Assembly: GCF_900207585.1 (NCBI RefSeq)
Contig: NZ_OAOP01000003.1
Coordinates: forward strand, 248,001 to 312,000
Length of the DNA: 64,000 nucleotides
Reading direction: 5' to 3'
Source: Bacillus oleivorans
GTDB lineage: Bacteria > Bacillota > Bacilli > Bacillales > JC228
Shown in pieces: positions 49,593-58,433 of the stretch. How positions within the stretch are numbered: the stretch's first letter is position 1; each line of letters starts with the position of its first letter. The position numbers and the translations under genes are program-made. The notes under the pieces were generated by a model. It was not told the origin of the DNA, searched no databases, and worked only from the letters and a program-made list of their open reading frames with translations.

Positions 49593-51017
49593 ATGGTTGT
49601 TGGAGAATTAGCGATGGAACGTGATGTCATCATTATTGGCGGTGGACCCGGCGGATATTCAGCTGCAATTCGTGCTGCTCAATTAGGGAAAGAAGTAACA
49701 CTGGTTGAGAAAAATCATATGGGCGGTGTCTGCTTAAATGAAGGGTGTATTCCTTCAAAAGTATTTGCGGAAGCAGCTAAACAAAGCCAAGCATTTCCCC
49801 ATTTCGAAAAGCTGGGCTTTGAGATGGAGAAGCCTAACTTTGATATTACAAAGCTTCAAACTTATAAGAATCAAGTTATTACACAGCTAAGAGCGGGTGT
49901 AGAGGCACTGTGTAAAGCGAATAAAATTGAAAGAATTGAAGGAAGTGCCACCTTTTTATCTGATGACCGAATTGGAGTAGAAAACGGCCACCAGTTTGAT
50001 GTATATCGGTTTAATCACGCCATTATTGCAACGGGGAATCGGGCAATTCCACATTTTAATGGAACCAAGAACATCGTCAACGAAAGAACTGTGTATAGTA
50101 TCGAAAAAATTCCTTCCTCATTGATTGTAAGCGGAGGAGACTATTTGGCACTTGAAGTGGCATTTTCCTATGCGGCTTTAGGAAGTACAGTAACCTGTAT
50201 TTGTGAAGAACGCGAATTTTCTTATCTCGATGAAGCTATTTCAAAGGAATTAAAAAGACAGTTCAAGAAGAAAAAAATTAAATTTATATCAGGCGAAATT
50301 ACAAAGGTTGTACAAGCCGAGAATATCATTGAAATTCAAGTAAAGAATTCTAAAGGTGAGATACATCAGCTTTTGGGCGAATATTTTTACAGCAGCGCAA
50401 GCTATGAAGCCAATATATCTGACTTAGGAATTGACCGCCTCGGAATGAAGCTTGACGAATCAGGATTTATTTTAGTAGATTCACAATGTCGTACCTCGGT
50501 AAGAAATCTATATGCTATTGGTGATGTTACGGGTGGTAAACAGCTCGCGGTCAAAGCGATTCGACAAGGAAAGGTGGCTGCAGAAGTTTTGTCAGGGATT
50601 CCTTCTGAGTGGGATGATTCCTATCTGCCGACTGTTGTCCATACAATCCCTTCGATTGCAGCGGTCGGAATGACAGAGGAAGAAGCACAGGAAATCAGCC
50701 TGGAATATGAAGTCGGCCAATTTTCGATAGCCGGCAATGGCTATGCTGGCTTAAGGGAACAAAAGGACGGCTTTGTAAAAGTTTTAAAAGAAAACGGAAC
50801 AGACCGAGTGATAGGCGTTCATATATTAGGCGACGGTGCAGTAGAATTAATTTCATCTGGCGTTCTTGCCCTAGAAATGGTGGCTAGGGACGAGGATCTT
50901 CTCTTTCCTTCCTATCCGCACCCAAGTATGAATGAAGCATTGTTAGAGGCGGTGGAAGCGATTAAGGGGCAGGCGATTCACCAGGCACCGGCTAAAAAAG
51001 AAGTTTCGGCAAAATAG
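49593..51017 (+). CDS. Divergent E3 (dihydrolipoyl dehydrogenase-like) with broken NAD motif
   Basis: A 474-residue flavoprotein with N-terminus MVVGELA as in PDH-type E3. The FAD motif GGGPGG (residues 16-21), redox disulfide 'CLNEGCIPSK' (Cys47, Cys52), the second FAD block 'NLYAIGDVTGG' and catalytic His443/Glu448 in 'YPHPSMNEAL' are all intact. But the NAD-binding motif GxGxxG reads GGDYLA (181-186): the second Gly is Asp and the third is Ala. Likewise the 'TVGRRPN' block is replaced by 'YSSASYEANIS'. So its FAD/disulfide half looks functional, while NAD binding by the classic mode is doubtful. It starts right after the E2 stop and ends with a terminator. Confidence 0.85.
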   Translation: MVVGELAMERDVIIIGGGPGGYSAAIRAAQLGKEVTLVEKNHMGGVCLNEGCIPSKVFAEAAKQSQAFPHFEKLGFEMEKPNFDITKLQTYKNQVITQLRAGVEALCKANKIERIEGSATFLSDDRIGVENGHQFDVYRFNHAIIATGNRAIPHFNGTKNIVNERTVYSIEKIPSSLIVSGGDYLALEVAFSYAALGSTVTCICEEREFSYLDEAISKELKRQFKKKKIKFISGEITKVVQAENIIEIQVKNSKGEIHQLLGEYFYSSASYEANISDLGIDRLGMKLDESGFILVDSQCRTSVRNLYAIGDVTGGKQLAVKAIRQGKVAAEVLSGIPSEWDDSYLPTVVHTIPSIAAVGMTEEEAQEISLEYEVGQFSIAGNGYAGLREQKDGFVKVLKENGTDRVIGVHILGDGAVELISSGVLALEMVARDEDLLFPSYPHPSMNEALLEAVEAIKGQAIHQAPAKKEVSAK

Positions 51018-51047
51018 ACCGCGAATAGAATCGTGGTCTATTTTTTT
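51012..51047 (+). terminator. Terminator of the phenylalanine/oxoacid dehydrogenase operon
   Basis: Stem AAATAGACCGCGA / TCGTGGTCTATTT (one G-T pair) around ATAGAA, followed by T5. Confidence 0.85.
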
Positions 51048-51106
51048 ATGTAAGTGGTTCCGGATGGCTTATAGTCTTCAAGAAAGCAGGGCCGGATATT
51101 CTTTAC

Positions 51107-51340
51107 GGACATCAGTTCCGCTATATGCTGCAAATCTGGTGATTTCAGAAATTAAAGGACACTGGTTCCGCTATCACAGTAAAAACTTGTGATTTTTCTA
51201 TGAATTTCGTTGAATAGCGGATCGTATGTCCTTTAATTTTTCAAAACACAGCTTTTTTGAGAAATAGCGGAACGTATGTCCTATAAAATTAGGGGTGTAG
51301 AGCTACTCGGTTCCTGCTGGACATCAGTTCCACTAATTGT
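51107..51340. repeat. Palindromic intergenic repeat element, copy 3
   Basis: Order F-F-R-R-F: GGACATCAGTTCCGCTAT at 51107, GGACACTGGTTCCGCTAT near 51158, ATAGCGGATCGTATGTCC near 51221, ATAGCGGAACGTATGTCC near 51264 and GGACATCAGTTCC near 51321. It is the same unit as at 7.5 and 38.5 kb, but the middle part differs. Confidence 0.75.
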
Positions 51341-51488
51341 GTTAACGAATACTACATTCCCAGACAAACGACTCCATCCGGTTTTTGCCCGATTTTCTTA
51401 TGGTAATTTTATTAACAATAACAAGGTCTAAACCATATGAATATCACATAATGTTAAATCACATACCATAGAAAAAGGTGAGGGCCGC

Positions 51489-51713
51489 ATGTTTTCTGTC
51501 TATTTTTTCGAAAATAAAGATCTCGTCTTAAATCAACTTTTGAAAAATGTTCCATCTGCAGGCGACGAGATAAAAATTAAAGGCCGTAAAGGAAAAGTAT
51601 TAAGTGTTGCTACAGTTGATGAGAATAAGATCTATGTACAAGTTGACCTAGAAAAAGTGACTAAATCAAAAGCAGCAGCTTTAACTCCTTTAGACAAGAA
51701 GAAGAAAAGATAA
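51489..51713 (+). CDS. Small conserved protein, KOW/DUF2187-like
   Basis: A 74-residue basic protein: 'MFSVYFFENKDLVLNQLL', then 'VPSAGDEIKIKGRKGKVLSV', 'ENKIYVQVDLEKV' and a lysine-rich end DKKKKR. The middle is a small beta-barrel of the kind named DUF2187 (YkvS) with a G-D-x-I-K-I-K-G-R-K-G-K-V core. Its function is unknown; RNA or ribosome contact is a guess. AAAAGGTGAGG precedes ATG 51489. It is a lone gene. Confidence 0.7.
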   Translation: MFSVYFFENKDLVLNQLLKNVPSAGDEIKIKGRKGKVLSVATVDENKIYVQVDLEKVTKSKAAALTPLDKKKKR

Positions 51714-51916
51714 ATAAGCGAATGTAACTATGAACGTACCTGTTAGCGACTAATAGATACGTTTTTTATTTTGCTTTGGATTATAATGAGGACGAAGCGA
51801 CACCCTTGCCTATTCAAATCTCCCTCGAAAAAAAGGTGAAAACTATATTACAATGAAATGAATGAAGAAAACAAACATTGATTGCCAGGTAAAACAGGCT
51901 AAGGAAGGTGAAGAAC

Positions 51917-52582
51917 TTGGAAGCAGTGATTTTTGATTTTGACGGAACGATTATCGATACCGAAAGTCTATGGTTTGAAGTGTACCGTGATATGCTGCTG
52001 TCACACTTTGACTATTCTTTACAGATTGACGATTTTTCAAAGGTAATCGGAACAAACGATGATAGTCTTATTAAGCAGCTGGAAAGAGAAATTGGTAAAA
52101 AATTTAATCCCGTAAGTTTTTCTGCTATAACCGTGGCTGAAGTTGAAAAGAAAACGAAGTCTCTTTCCTTAAGGGAAGGAGTATTAGAGCTAATCATCTC
52201 CTTACAATCAAAAGGAATTAAATTGGCGATAGCCTCTAGTTCTAGTCGTAAATGGATCCAATCCCATTTGGAAGCATTCGAGCTGACCTCTTATTTCCCT
52301 GTTATTGTATCAAGTGATGATGTGGCGAGAGTAAAGCCCGATCCAGAGCTTTATAAAAAAGCTTTAGAAAGGCTAGGGATAACGGCAGCAAATCGAGCAG
52401 TAGCTGTCGAGGACTCAGGACATGGGGCAATAGCGTCAATAGCTGCTGGAATCCAAACTTTTGTGGTACCGAATCCAGTCACGTCTTTCATACAGTTTCC
52501 TAAAGAAGTCATAAAATTTGATAGTTTTCAAGATTTAAGAAAAGCATTAGAGGGGGCACTTAATGACAAGACATCAGTGTAA
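51917..52582 (+). CDS. HAD superfamily hydrolase (beta-phosphoglucomutase-like, YhcW type)
   Basis: A 221-residue HAD-IA phosphatase/mutase. Motif I is 'VIFDFDGTIIDTE', motif II 'LAIASSSSRKWI', motif III/IV 'KPDPELYKKALERLGI' and 'VAVEDSGHGAIASIAAG'. These fit the sugar-phosphate mutase and phosphatase group (YhcW, PgmB-like). TTG 51917 is preferred because AAGGAAGGTG lies before it and the Asp motif then begins at residue 6; a GTG 9 bases upstream is the other option. The last 20 bases overlap the next gene. Confidence 0.8.
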   Translation: MEAVIFDFDGTIIDTESLWFEVYRDMLLSHFDYSLQIDDFSKVIGTNDDSLIKQLEREIGKKFNPVSFSAITVAEVEKKTKSLSLREGVLELIISLQSKGIKLAIASSSSRKWIQSHLEAFELTSYFPVIVSSDDVARVKPDPELYKKALERLGITAANRAVAVEDSGHGAIASIAAGIQTFVVPNPVTSFIQFPKEVIKFDSFQDLRKALEGALNDKTSV

Positions 52583-53129
52583 ATGGATATTAATTGGTTT
52601 ATTGATTGCGTTTTTTGACTTCAGGTTTGAAAATGTTAATTTAGTTCCAGACATAGCCGGATGGGGAATCATCATATATCAATTAAGTGAAGCCAGAAAT
52701 CATTATAAAACATATAGTACGGCGAGAATACTTGCGATTCTGCTTTTTGGATTATCGATACCGGACTTATTTACAGTGCAATGGGATTATTCTCTTGAAC
52801 ATAGTAATTTCTTGTTAGGGTTAATTAGTTCAGTATCGTATTTAGCATTTATTTTAAAACTGCTTGAGGGGATGGCGCTTCAATTAGAAAAGCAAAGTTG
52901 GCTAGAAAAATCAAAATCAATGTGGAAGTTTCGTAAGGTATATGGAATGTTTGCTTTGATTCCGATGGGATTTATTTGTTTAGCGGCTATTATTCCTGGT
53001 GCGTGGGGACTCTACATGAGTTTTCTACCGCTTATCGCCATAGGAATCATAGTGGTTCAAATCTTTTTGTTTGTACGTTTATATGATACAAGAACGATTA
53101 TTGAGGAATACGGTCCAACGACCAGTTAG
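52563..53129 (+). CDS. Conserved membrane protein, unknown function
   Basis: A 188-residue protein with five likely membrane helices (about residues 8-22, 58-75, 82-98, 126-145, 150-172). The first part 'FDFRFENVNLVPDIAGWGII' resembles a motif seen in other Bacillus membrane proteins of unknown role. ATG 52563 sits in the end of the HAD gene behind GAGGGGGC, so the two are a pair. I do not recognise a family with a known function. Confidence 0.7.
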   Translation: MTRHQCKWILIGLLIAFFDFRFENVNLVPDIAGWGIIIYQLSEARNHYKTYSTARILAILLFGLSIPDLFTVQWDYSLEHSNFLLGLISSVSYLAFILKLLEGMALQLEKQSWLEKSKSMWKFRKVYGMFALIPMGFICLAAIIPGAWGLYMSFLPLIAIGIIVVQIFLFVRLYDTRTIIEEYGPTTS

Positions 53130-53285
53130 AAGGATCTCGATTGTAGGTCTTTCTTTTTTATGAAAAATATCTGTTTCCGTGATACTGCAATTTTTCTAGC
53201 ATGAATTTTATCCTGGAGAAATGGGCTATTGATGCTTAAGAGAAAAAGGATATAGGGCCTTCTTAACTTGCATGGGCTTGCAAAG

Positions 53286-53957
53286 TCACTTATTCCTCAG
53301 CATCTCAGCTAGCTCATATAGTCGATCATACTGCTTAATGCAAAAGCGATTTCCTTCCTTTTGCAAATACCCTTTATCACAAAATTGTGCAAGTACATGC
53401 AATAAGTGTCGATAGGAGACGCCTAAAAAATCACAAACAGTTACGTGCTTCTCCTTATAGACCCCTTCATCAGCGGTTTGCAAAATGAAATCCGCCAGCA
53501 GGTTTTTAAGCGGGAAGGCTAGACTTTGAGAATACTTTGTTGCCATTTGTGTTGCTTTTACACTTAAAAACTTGGTTAGTTCCCGCAGAAATGTTGCATC
53601 TTCTAGAATTTGTACACGACAGCGATGAATTGGAATTGCAAAACAAATAGTCTTAGTGGAGGATTGAATCCCTTTTGTATAATAAACCTCATTTAATAAT
53701 TCCATTTCCCCAATATAATCATTGGTATTGACAAAATTAATTAATGAAACTTTCCCATTATGATGCGTTATATAAATTTTTGCTTTTCCTTCTATCACAT
53801 AGAATAAAAAATCCGGTCTCATGCCTTCTTGAATAATCCATTCATCGCGTTTATATTCATGCACTTGTATAAACTCTTCAATCGGAAAAGAAAATAAATG
53901 CGCAATGGAGTACTTATCCAAATAAAGTTGCCTTTTTCCATTTTTTAAAATTTCCAT
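53286..53957 (-). CDS. yeiL: Crp/Fnr family regulator YeiL
   Basis: A 223-residue regulator. Residues 25-135 form a cyclic-nucleotide-binding-like beta-roll ('DEWIIQEGMRPDFLFYVIEG', 'GKVSLINFVNTNDYIGEMEL'); residues 160-215 are the Crp-type DNA-binding end ('VCDFLGVSYRHLLHVLAQF'). It aligns well with E. coli YeiL (about 219 residues), including 'FPLKNLLADFIL' and 'KHVTVCDFLGVSYRHLLHVL'. YeiL is reported as a stationary-phase survival regulator. It is divergent from a transporter gene, and the short space between holds a perfect palindrome. Confidence 0.85.
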   Translation of the reverse strand: MEILKNGKRQLYLDKYSIAHLFSFPIEEFIQVHEYKRDEWIIQEGMRPDFLFYVIEGKAKIYITHHNGKVSLINFVNTNDYIGEMELLNEVYYTKGIQSSTKTICFAIPIHRCRVQILEDATFLRELTKFLSVKATQMATKYSQSLAFPLKNLLADFILQTADEGVYKEKHVTVCDFLGVSYRHLLHVLAQFCDKGYLQKEGNRFCIKQYDRLYELAEMLRNK

Positions 53958-53971
53958 AATCCAACCTTAAA

Positions 53972-53991
53972 AATATGAGATATCTCATATT
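53972..53991. promoter_or_regulatory. 20-bp perfect palindrome in the yeiL/transporter gap
   Basis: AATATGAGAT followed directly by its inverse ATCTCATATT. It is centred 24 bases from the yeiL start and 56 bases before the transporter start, a natural operator for YeiL acting on both genes. The spacing of the half-sites (TGAGA..TCTCA) is of the compact Crp/Fnr kind. Confidence 0.7.
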
Positions 53992-54037
53992 ATTGTACGT
54001 ATCTCCATGATATCATGCAAATAATGGGGGGATACAA

Positions 54038-55210
54038 TTGAATACACAACGCTGGATGAGCAGACAGTTTTTTAGTTTTTATATGACATGGGGGATTTTT
54101 CTGCCTTTTTGGACAGGATGGATGATTGATACAAAAGGAATTACCATTTCACAAGCCAGCTTAATTATGAGCCTGGGTTTGGTTGTAAGAGGCTTTTCTA
54201 CATTAGTTGCGTTTCCTTATTTATCGGAGAAATTTAGCAGTAAAGCATTATTAAATGGGATGGCAATCGGATCGCTAATTTCTATTTTTAGTTTTATTCC
54301 AGCAAGTTCCCTTGCCAGCTTAATTGTGGTAACGTTACTTTTGCATTTCTTTTATCCAACGTTGATGCCTGCTTTAGATAGCGCGGCTGGCGCCCTTGTG
54401 CAAAGTAAACAATTAAAACATTACGGGAAGAGTCGATCGTGGGGGTCGATCGGGTTTGTTGTTTGCGGCATGTTCTTAACCGTCTTTACCGGGGCGTTTG
54501 GCGATGAAGTGATTTTATGGGCGATGTTACTCGGCATATCGGTATTCGTATGTCTTGGTTTTATGCGTACACCCGTTGTATTATCTGAAAAACCTAAAAG
54601 AGTTAAAAGCAAAAAAGGCGGCATGTTAAAATTATTTCACATCAAACACTTTGGTTTGGTACTCGTTATTGTCATTTTTCTGCAAGCAGCACACGCTTCT
54701 TACTACAGCTATGGCTATATATTTTTACTAGATATCCATGCACCCGAATATTTAATTGGCATGATTATAAATATTGCTGTGATTGCAGAAATTATTTTCT
54801 TCTTAATCGCAGATCGAAGCTTTCATAAATTTTCAGTAGGTTCGTTGCTGACGCTAGCGGCACTTGGTTCAACTGTACGTTGGATATTGGTATTTGCTTT
54901 TCCAAATGTTATTCTTTTCTCTATTGCGCAAACATTGCATGCATGCTCATTTGCAATGGGGCATTATGCCTTTATGAAATACTTAATCAAAAATATTCCG
55001 CATCAGCAGATTCCGAAAGCACAAGGCATGTATTCAGCGCTGGCACTAAGCTGGAGTACTGCAGTGTTCACGATTTTCGGCGGCTATTTATACGAAATCG
55101 AGCCCAGATTCGCTTTTATCGGGATGATTGTTTGTACGATTCCATCGATGCTGCTTGCAATTTTTTATCGGAATTTGGAACTTAGAAAGGAAGCTTCTGT
55201 TGCCATATAG
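54038..55210 (+). CDS. MFS transporter, HcaT-like (phenylpropionate permease family)
   Basis: A 390-residue, 12-helix major facilitator. It follows E. coli HcaT along the length: 'YMTWGIFLPFWTGWMID', 'FFYPTLMPALDSAAG', 'YGKSRSWGSIGFVVCGMFLT', 'LQAAHASYYSYGYIFLLDI', 'TVRWILVFAF' and 'ACSFAMGHYAFMKYLI'. HcaT is a putative 3-phenylpropionate carrier, but the family also has nucleoside carriers of similar fold. TTG 54038 follows GGGGGGATACAA. It is controlled together with yeiL through the shared palindrome, if that site is active. Confidence 0.8.
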   Translation: MNTQRWMSRQFFSFYMTWGIFLPFWTGWMIDTKGITISQASLIMSLGLVVRGFSTLVAFPYLSEKFSSKALLNGMAIGSLISIFSFIPASSLASLIVVTLLLHFFYPTLMPALDSAAGALVQSKQLKHYGKSRSWGSIGFVVCGMFLTVFTGAFGDEVILWAMLLGISVFVCLGFMRTPVVLSEKPKRVKSKKGGMLKLFHIKHFGLVLVIVIFLQAAHASYYSYGYIFLLDIHAPEYLIGMIINIAVIAEIIFFLIADRSFHKFSVGSLLTLAALGSTVRWILVFAFPNVILFSIAQTLHACSFAMGHYAFMKYLIKNIPHQQIPKAQGMYSALALSWSTAVFTIFGGYLYEIEPRFAFIGMIVCTIPSMLLAIFYRNLELRKEASVAI

Positions 55211-55541
55211 GGTTCGTTAAGAAAAGTCTTCTCGTGGCTGAGTCAATCTTATTAAGAAGGGCTTGTCTATTTGGGACAAGCTCTTAATTGTTTATCTTTA
55301 GATTAAATTATATTATTTTTTATTTTACCTCTTGATTCCGCATTTCTCTTCAATTAGAATAGTTTTTATCCTGTTTTTTCCACAACTATATTTTTTGCTC
55401 CCGGCGAAATGACTGCCATGGTTTCCAACTTTTCCATTCTTTTAATCTATTTCACCGCTATTAAAAGGATGGGTGTTGCAAGGCTGCACTCCGAGCAAGT
55501 CTCGTGTCTGCCTAGTTTTCTAAACAGGAAAGGAGACCTTT
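55211..55541. other. Gap between the transporter and helD
   Basis: A terminator-like hairpin AAGGGCTTGTC / GACAAGCTCTT lies at 55258-55286 (one G-T pair, weak T-run after it). The rest to 55541 has no clear gene or RNA; a helD promoter must lie here but no strong box stands out. Confidence 0.5.
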
Positions 55542-57806
55542 ATGTCTGTAAAAGATCACCCTGATTTTGATGCAGAGGTCAAACGTTTGCAATTTACGAA
55601 AAAGTACATGGATGCTGTGATTTTAACAGCCGAAACGAGTTCGGAGCAGTTTAAGGAAAATATGAAATTGGCATTTGAGGACCTCGATGATTCGGATTCC
55701 AGTTTAAGTTATACCGAATTATTAGCAAACGCACGTTTCTTTGAAATGTCAAAGGCCGACCTTGAGAAACTGAAAAAGCTCCGTGCCAAGCCTTACTTTG
55801 CTCGAATTGACTTTTTAAGAGAGGGTCAAAAAGAAAAGGAAATCTACTACATCGGCAAAACTTCCCTTTACAAACGAGAAAATCAAGAACCGATTATTGT
55901 TGACTGGCGTTCTCCGATTGCGAACCTTTATTACGAAGGCCGAATTGGGAATGAGTCCTACAAGGCTGAAGGAGAGGTCTATCATGGTGACCTATCCTTA
56001 AAAAGACAGTATGTCATCGAAGAAGGGGAACTTGAAGAAGTTCGGGATATTGACCTTACAACCAATGATGAAATCCTGCAGGAATCCTTAGCCAAAAGTG
56101 CCAGCAATCGCCTCACCGATATTATTAATACCATTCAAGAAGAACAGAACCGTGTAATCCGCGCAGATTTAAACAAACCCATTATAGTTCAAGGGGCAGC
56201 GGGAAGCGGAAAAACCACAATTGCGTTACACAGAATTTCCTATTTTATTTATAACTATGCAGAGTATTTCCAGCCAGAAAATTTGATGATTTTAGCACCG
56301 AGCAGGTTGTTCATTGATTATATTTCAGAAGTCCTGCCGGAACTTGGAGTTGAAAAAGTTAAACAATTTACCTTTACAGACTTTGTGCTTCAATGCATCG
56401 GGGTGAAAGTAAACGTAATCAATGACCAGAAGCTGATTCAGTTAGTTGAACAAGATTCAGATGAAGTCAAAACGGCTGCAGCCATTTCTGGTTTAAAAGG
56501 CTCTAGGCTTATGAAGCAAATCCTAGATCGATATATCGAGCATATTGAATATACGTTCCGTGCTACAGAAGATGTATATGTTGATAAATACAAGATTTTT
56601 ACGGCAAAAAAGTGGACCGCACTTTTTCGGGACGACTATCAATACTTGCCGATTTATCGCCGTGTGGAGAAGCTGAAGCTAGTTTTACAAAATGATGTAC
56701 GGCAAAAGAAGAAGCAAATGGTCGATAAAATCGTTCAGTTTTACGATGATAAAATTGAAAAAGCGATTTACCGGATGAAGGACCCTAAAAAGAGACAAGC
56801 TTATGTGTCGGAAGCCTTGGACCGGAAAGAACTGAGGGTAAAAGAAATCCAAAAAGCCATTCGGAATGCAGTGCCGCAATATATAAGAAAGTTTCCAAGG
56901 AAAAAACTCTTGGAGTATTACGAAGATCTATTTGAAAACCCCGAACGTTTAATCCGATTTTCAGATGGAAAGCTCACACACAAACAAGCCCAAGTTTTAT
57001 GTTCGTATAGCCTAAACCTAATTGCTAAGAAAAAATTTGAAATGGAGGATCTTGCTCCATTACTTTATCTGCAGCAAGCCCTTTTTGGAATCGACCCGCA
57101 CTACCGGGCAAAGAATGTTGTAATTGATGAAGCCCAAGATTATAGCTATCTTCAGTTTGCCTCATTAAAAGCAGCGCTCGAAACGGATATGTTTACCGTA
57201 GTTGGGGACTTAGCGCAAGGGATTCATTCTTATCGGGGAATGACCGACTGGCAATTAATAAAAACGGATTTGTTTCCGCGAGCTACCTATGTAGAATTAC
57301 AGAAAAGTTACCGGACAACTGTTGAAATCATGGAGGAAGCCAACAAACTCCTTCCTTTGATCCCTGAGAAGACTCCTAAAGTTGAGCCGGTCGTTCGTCA
57401 TGGAGAGAAGCCATACTTTATTCAGATTCGAGATAAAGAGGACATTATTGCACAAGTAGAGAAATGGATTTCCAGCTATAAAGAAGAAGGGTTCCAGACC
57501 TTTGCAATCATCGGAAAAACGATGAAGGATTGTCGTCAACTTGCAAAAATTCTAGAGCGAAGCAATAAATTCTCAACCCAGTTGCTTCATGAGCAGGATC
57601 AGCTTAAAAAAGAGAATGTCGTAATAGTGCCTTCCTATTTGGTAAAGGGACTAGAATTTGATGTGGTCTTTATTGTCGCTCTTGATGAAGCATTTCGAAA
57701 AGAAGTGGAATTAGATGTGAAGCTGTTGTATGTTTCCATGACAAGACCGCTGCATCGATTGCTGTTTCTCGGGAAAAAACAAAGTGATTTCATATTGGTG
57801 AATTAG
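55542..57806 (+). CDS. helD: RNA polymerase recycling helicase HelD
   Basis: A 754-residue superfamily 1 helicase-like ATPase of the Gram-positive HelD type (B. subtilis about 774 residues). An N-terminal helical arm (residues 1-70) with acidic and basic stretches is followed by Walker A 'GAAGSGKTTIALHRISYF', Walker B region 'VVIDEAQDYSYLQFASL', 'VGDLAQGIHSYRG' and the C-terminal helicase block 'VPSYLVKGLEFDVVFIVALD' and 'LLYVSMTRPLHRLLF'. HelD pulls stalled RNA polymerase off nucleic acids. GAAAGGAGACC precedes ATG 55542. A bidirectional terminator follows. Confidence 0.92.
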   Translation: MSVKDHPDFDAEVKRLQFTKKYMDAVILTAETSSEQFKENMKLAFEDLDDSDSSLSYTELLANARFFEMSKADLEKLKKLRAKPYFARIDFLREGQKEKEIYYIGKTSLYKRENQEPIIVDWRSPIANLYYEGRIGNESYKAEGEVYHGDLSLKRQYVIEEGELEEVRDIDLTTNDEILQESLAKSASNRLTDIINTIQEEQNRVIRADLNKPIIVQGAAGSGKTTIALHRISYFIYNYAEYFQPENLMILAPSRLFIDYISEVLPELGVEKVKQFTFTDFVLQCIGVKVNVINDQKLIQLVEQDSDEVKTAAAISGLKGSRLMKQILDRYIEHIEYTFRATEDVYVDKYKIFTAKKWTALFRDDYQYLPIYRRVEKLKLVLQNDVRQKKKQMVDKIVQFYDDKIEKAIYRMKDPKKRQAYVSEALDRKELRVKEIQKAIRNAVPQYIRKFPRKKLLEYYEDLFENPERLIRFSDGKLTHKQAQVLCSYSLNLIAKKKFEMEDLAPLLYLQQALFGIDPHYRAKNVVIDEAQDYSYLQFASLKAALETDMFTVVGDLAQGIHSYRGMTDWQLIKTDLFPRATYVELQKSYRTTVEIMEEANKLLPLIPEKTPKVEPVVRHGEKPYFIQIRDKEDIIAQVEKWISSYKEEGFQTFAIIGKTMKDCRQLAKILERSNKFSTQLLHEQDQLKKENVVIVPSYLVKGLEFDVVFIVALDEAFRKEVELDVKLLYVSMTRPLHRLLFLGKKQSDFILVN

Positions 57807-57830
57807 AAGTTTTAACCTATAATAATCAAA

Positions 57831-57865
57831 AATAAACAAGCAGGGTAAATCCCTGCTTGTTTATT
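57831..57865. terminator. Bidirectional terminator between helD and the lipoprotein gene
   Basis: Perfect 15-bp stem AATAAACAAGCAGGG / CCCTGCTTGTTTATT around TAAAT; the right arm includes the stop codon of the minus-strand gene. Confidence 0.85.
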
Positions 57866-58433
57866 TGGCTGGAAATCTCCAAACAGCCGCTTCGCCGTCA
57901 AAGGACGCCATTGATTCGTATCTGAGCTCCCACTCACCTTCTTGAGCCGGAACATCAAAGTAAACGGTACCTTTGACTTTTTTTCCGCCAGGAAGTTCGG
58001 TAGATAAAGCCATGTCCTCAGAAGGTAAAGCTTGAGTCAGTTCAAAACCTTCTGCGTCATATAAAGTAAATTCGGTATTATCAATAAAATAGGCTTCTTG
58101 ATTGGTATTCTCTACAACTAAATTTGCAACGATTGCATGATCTTGTGTTAATGGCTGAAATTGATTAATTTCGCCTTCGTACACCTCAACACTTTCAAGG
58201 GTGATTTTAACCCCTTCAACTTCAACAGTATCTCCTATCGTTGCTGCTTGAGCTTCATCTTGATTTTCATCTTCCTGTGCTTGTTCCTGATCTCCATTTT
58301 CTTCAGCAGCCCCGCCATTTTCGGCTGTGTCGCCTCCGTTATCAGCAGCTTCATTGCCCTCATCTGTGGCAGCTCCGCAAGCGCCAAGTATCAGTAATAA
58401 ACTAAATAAAATCGGAAAAAGTTTTAGCTTCAT
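57861..58433 (-). CDS. DUF4352 lipoprotein
   Basis: A 190-residue surface lipoprotein. Signal peptide with lipobox 'LILGAC' (Cys19), then an acidic low-complexity linker rich in Glu, Asn, Gly and Ala (residues 20-65), then a telokin-like DUF4352 beta-sandwich ('VEVEGVKITLESVEVYEGE', 'DHAIVANLVVENTNQEAYF', 'GTVYFDVPAQEGEWELRYE'). Such proteins sit outside the membrane with unclear roles. The linker allows long antisense frames that are not genes. AAGGAGGTAC precedes the ATG at 58433. Confidence 0.85.
   Translation of the reverse strand: MKLKLFPILFSLLLILGACGAATDEGNEAADNGGDTAENGGAAEENGDQEQAQEDENQDEAQAATIGDTVEVEGVKITLESVEVYEGEINQFQPLTQDHAIVANLVVENTNQEAYFIDNTEFTLYDAEGFELTQALPSEDMALSTELPGGKKVKGTVYFDVPAQEGEWELRYESMASFDGEAAVWRFPAK

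Noticed and set aside
58161-58397. Antisense frame over the lipoprotein linker
   Set aside because: It arises from the low-complexity acidic linker; no start signal and no likeness.
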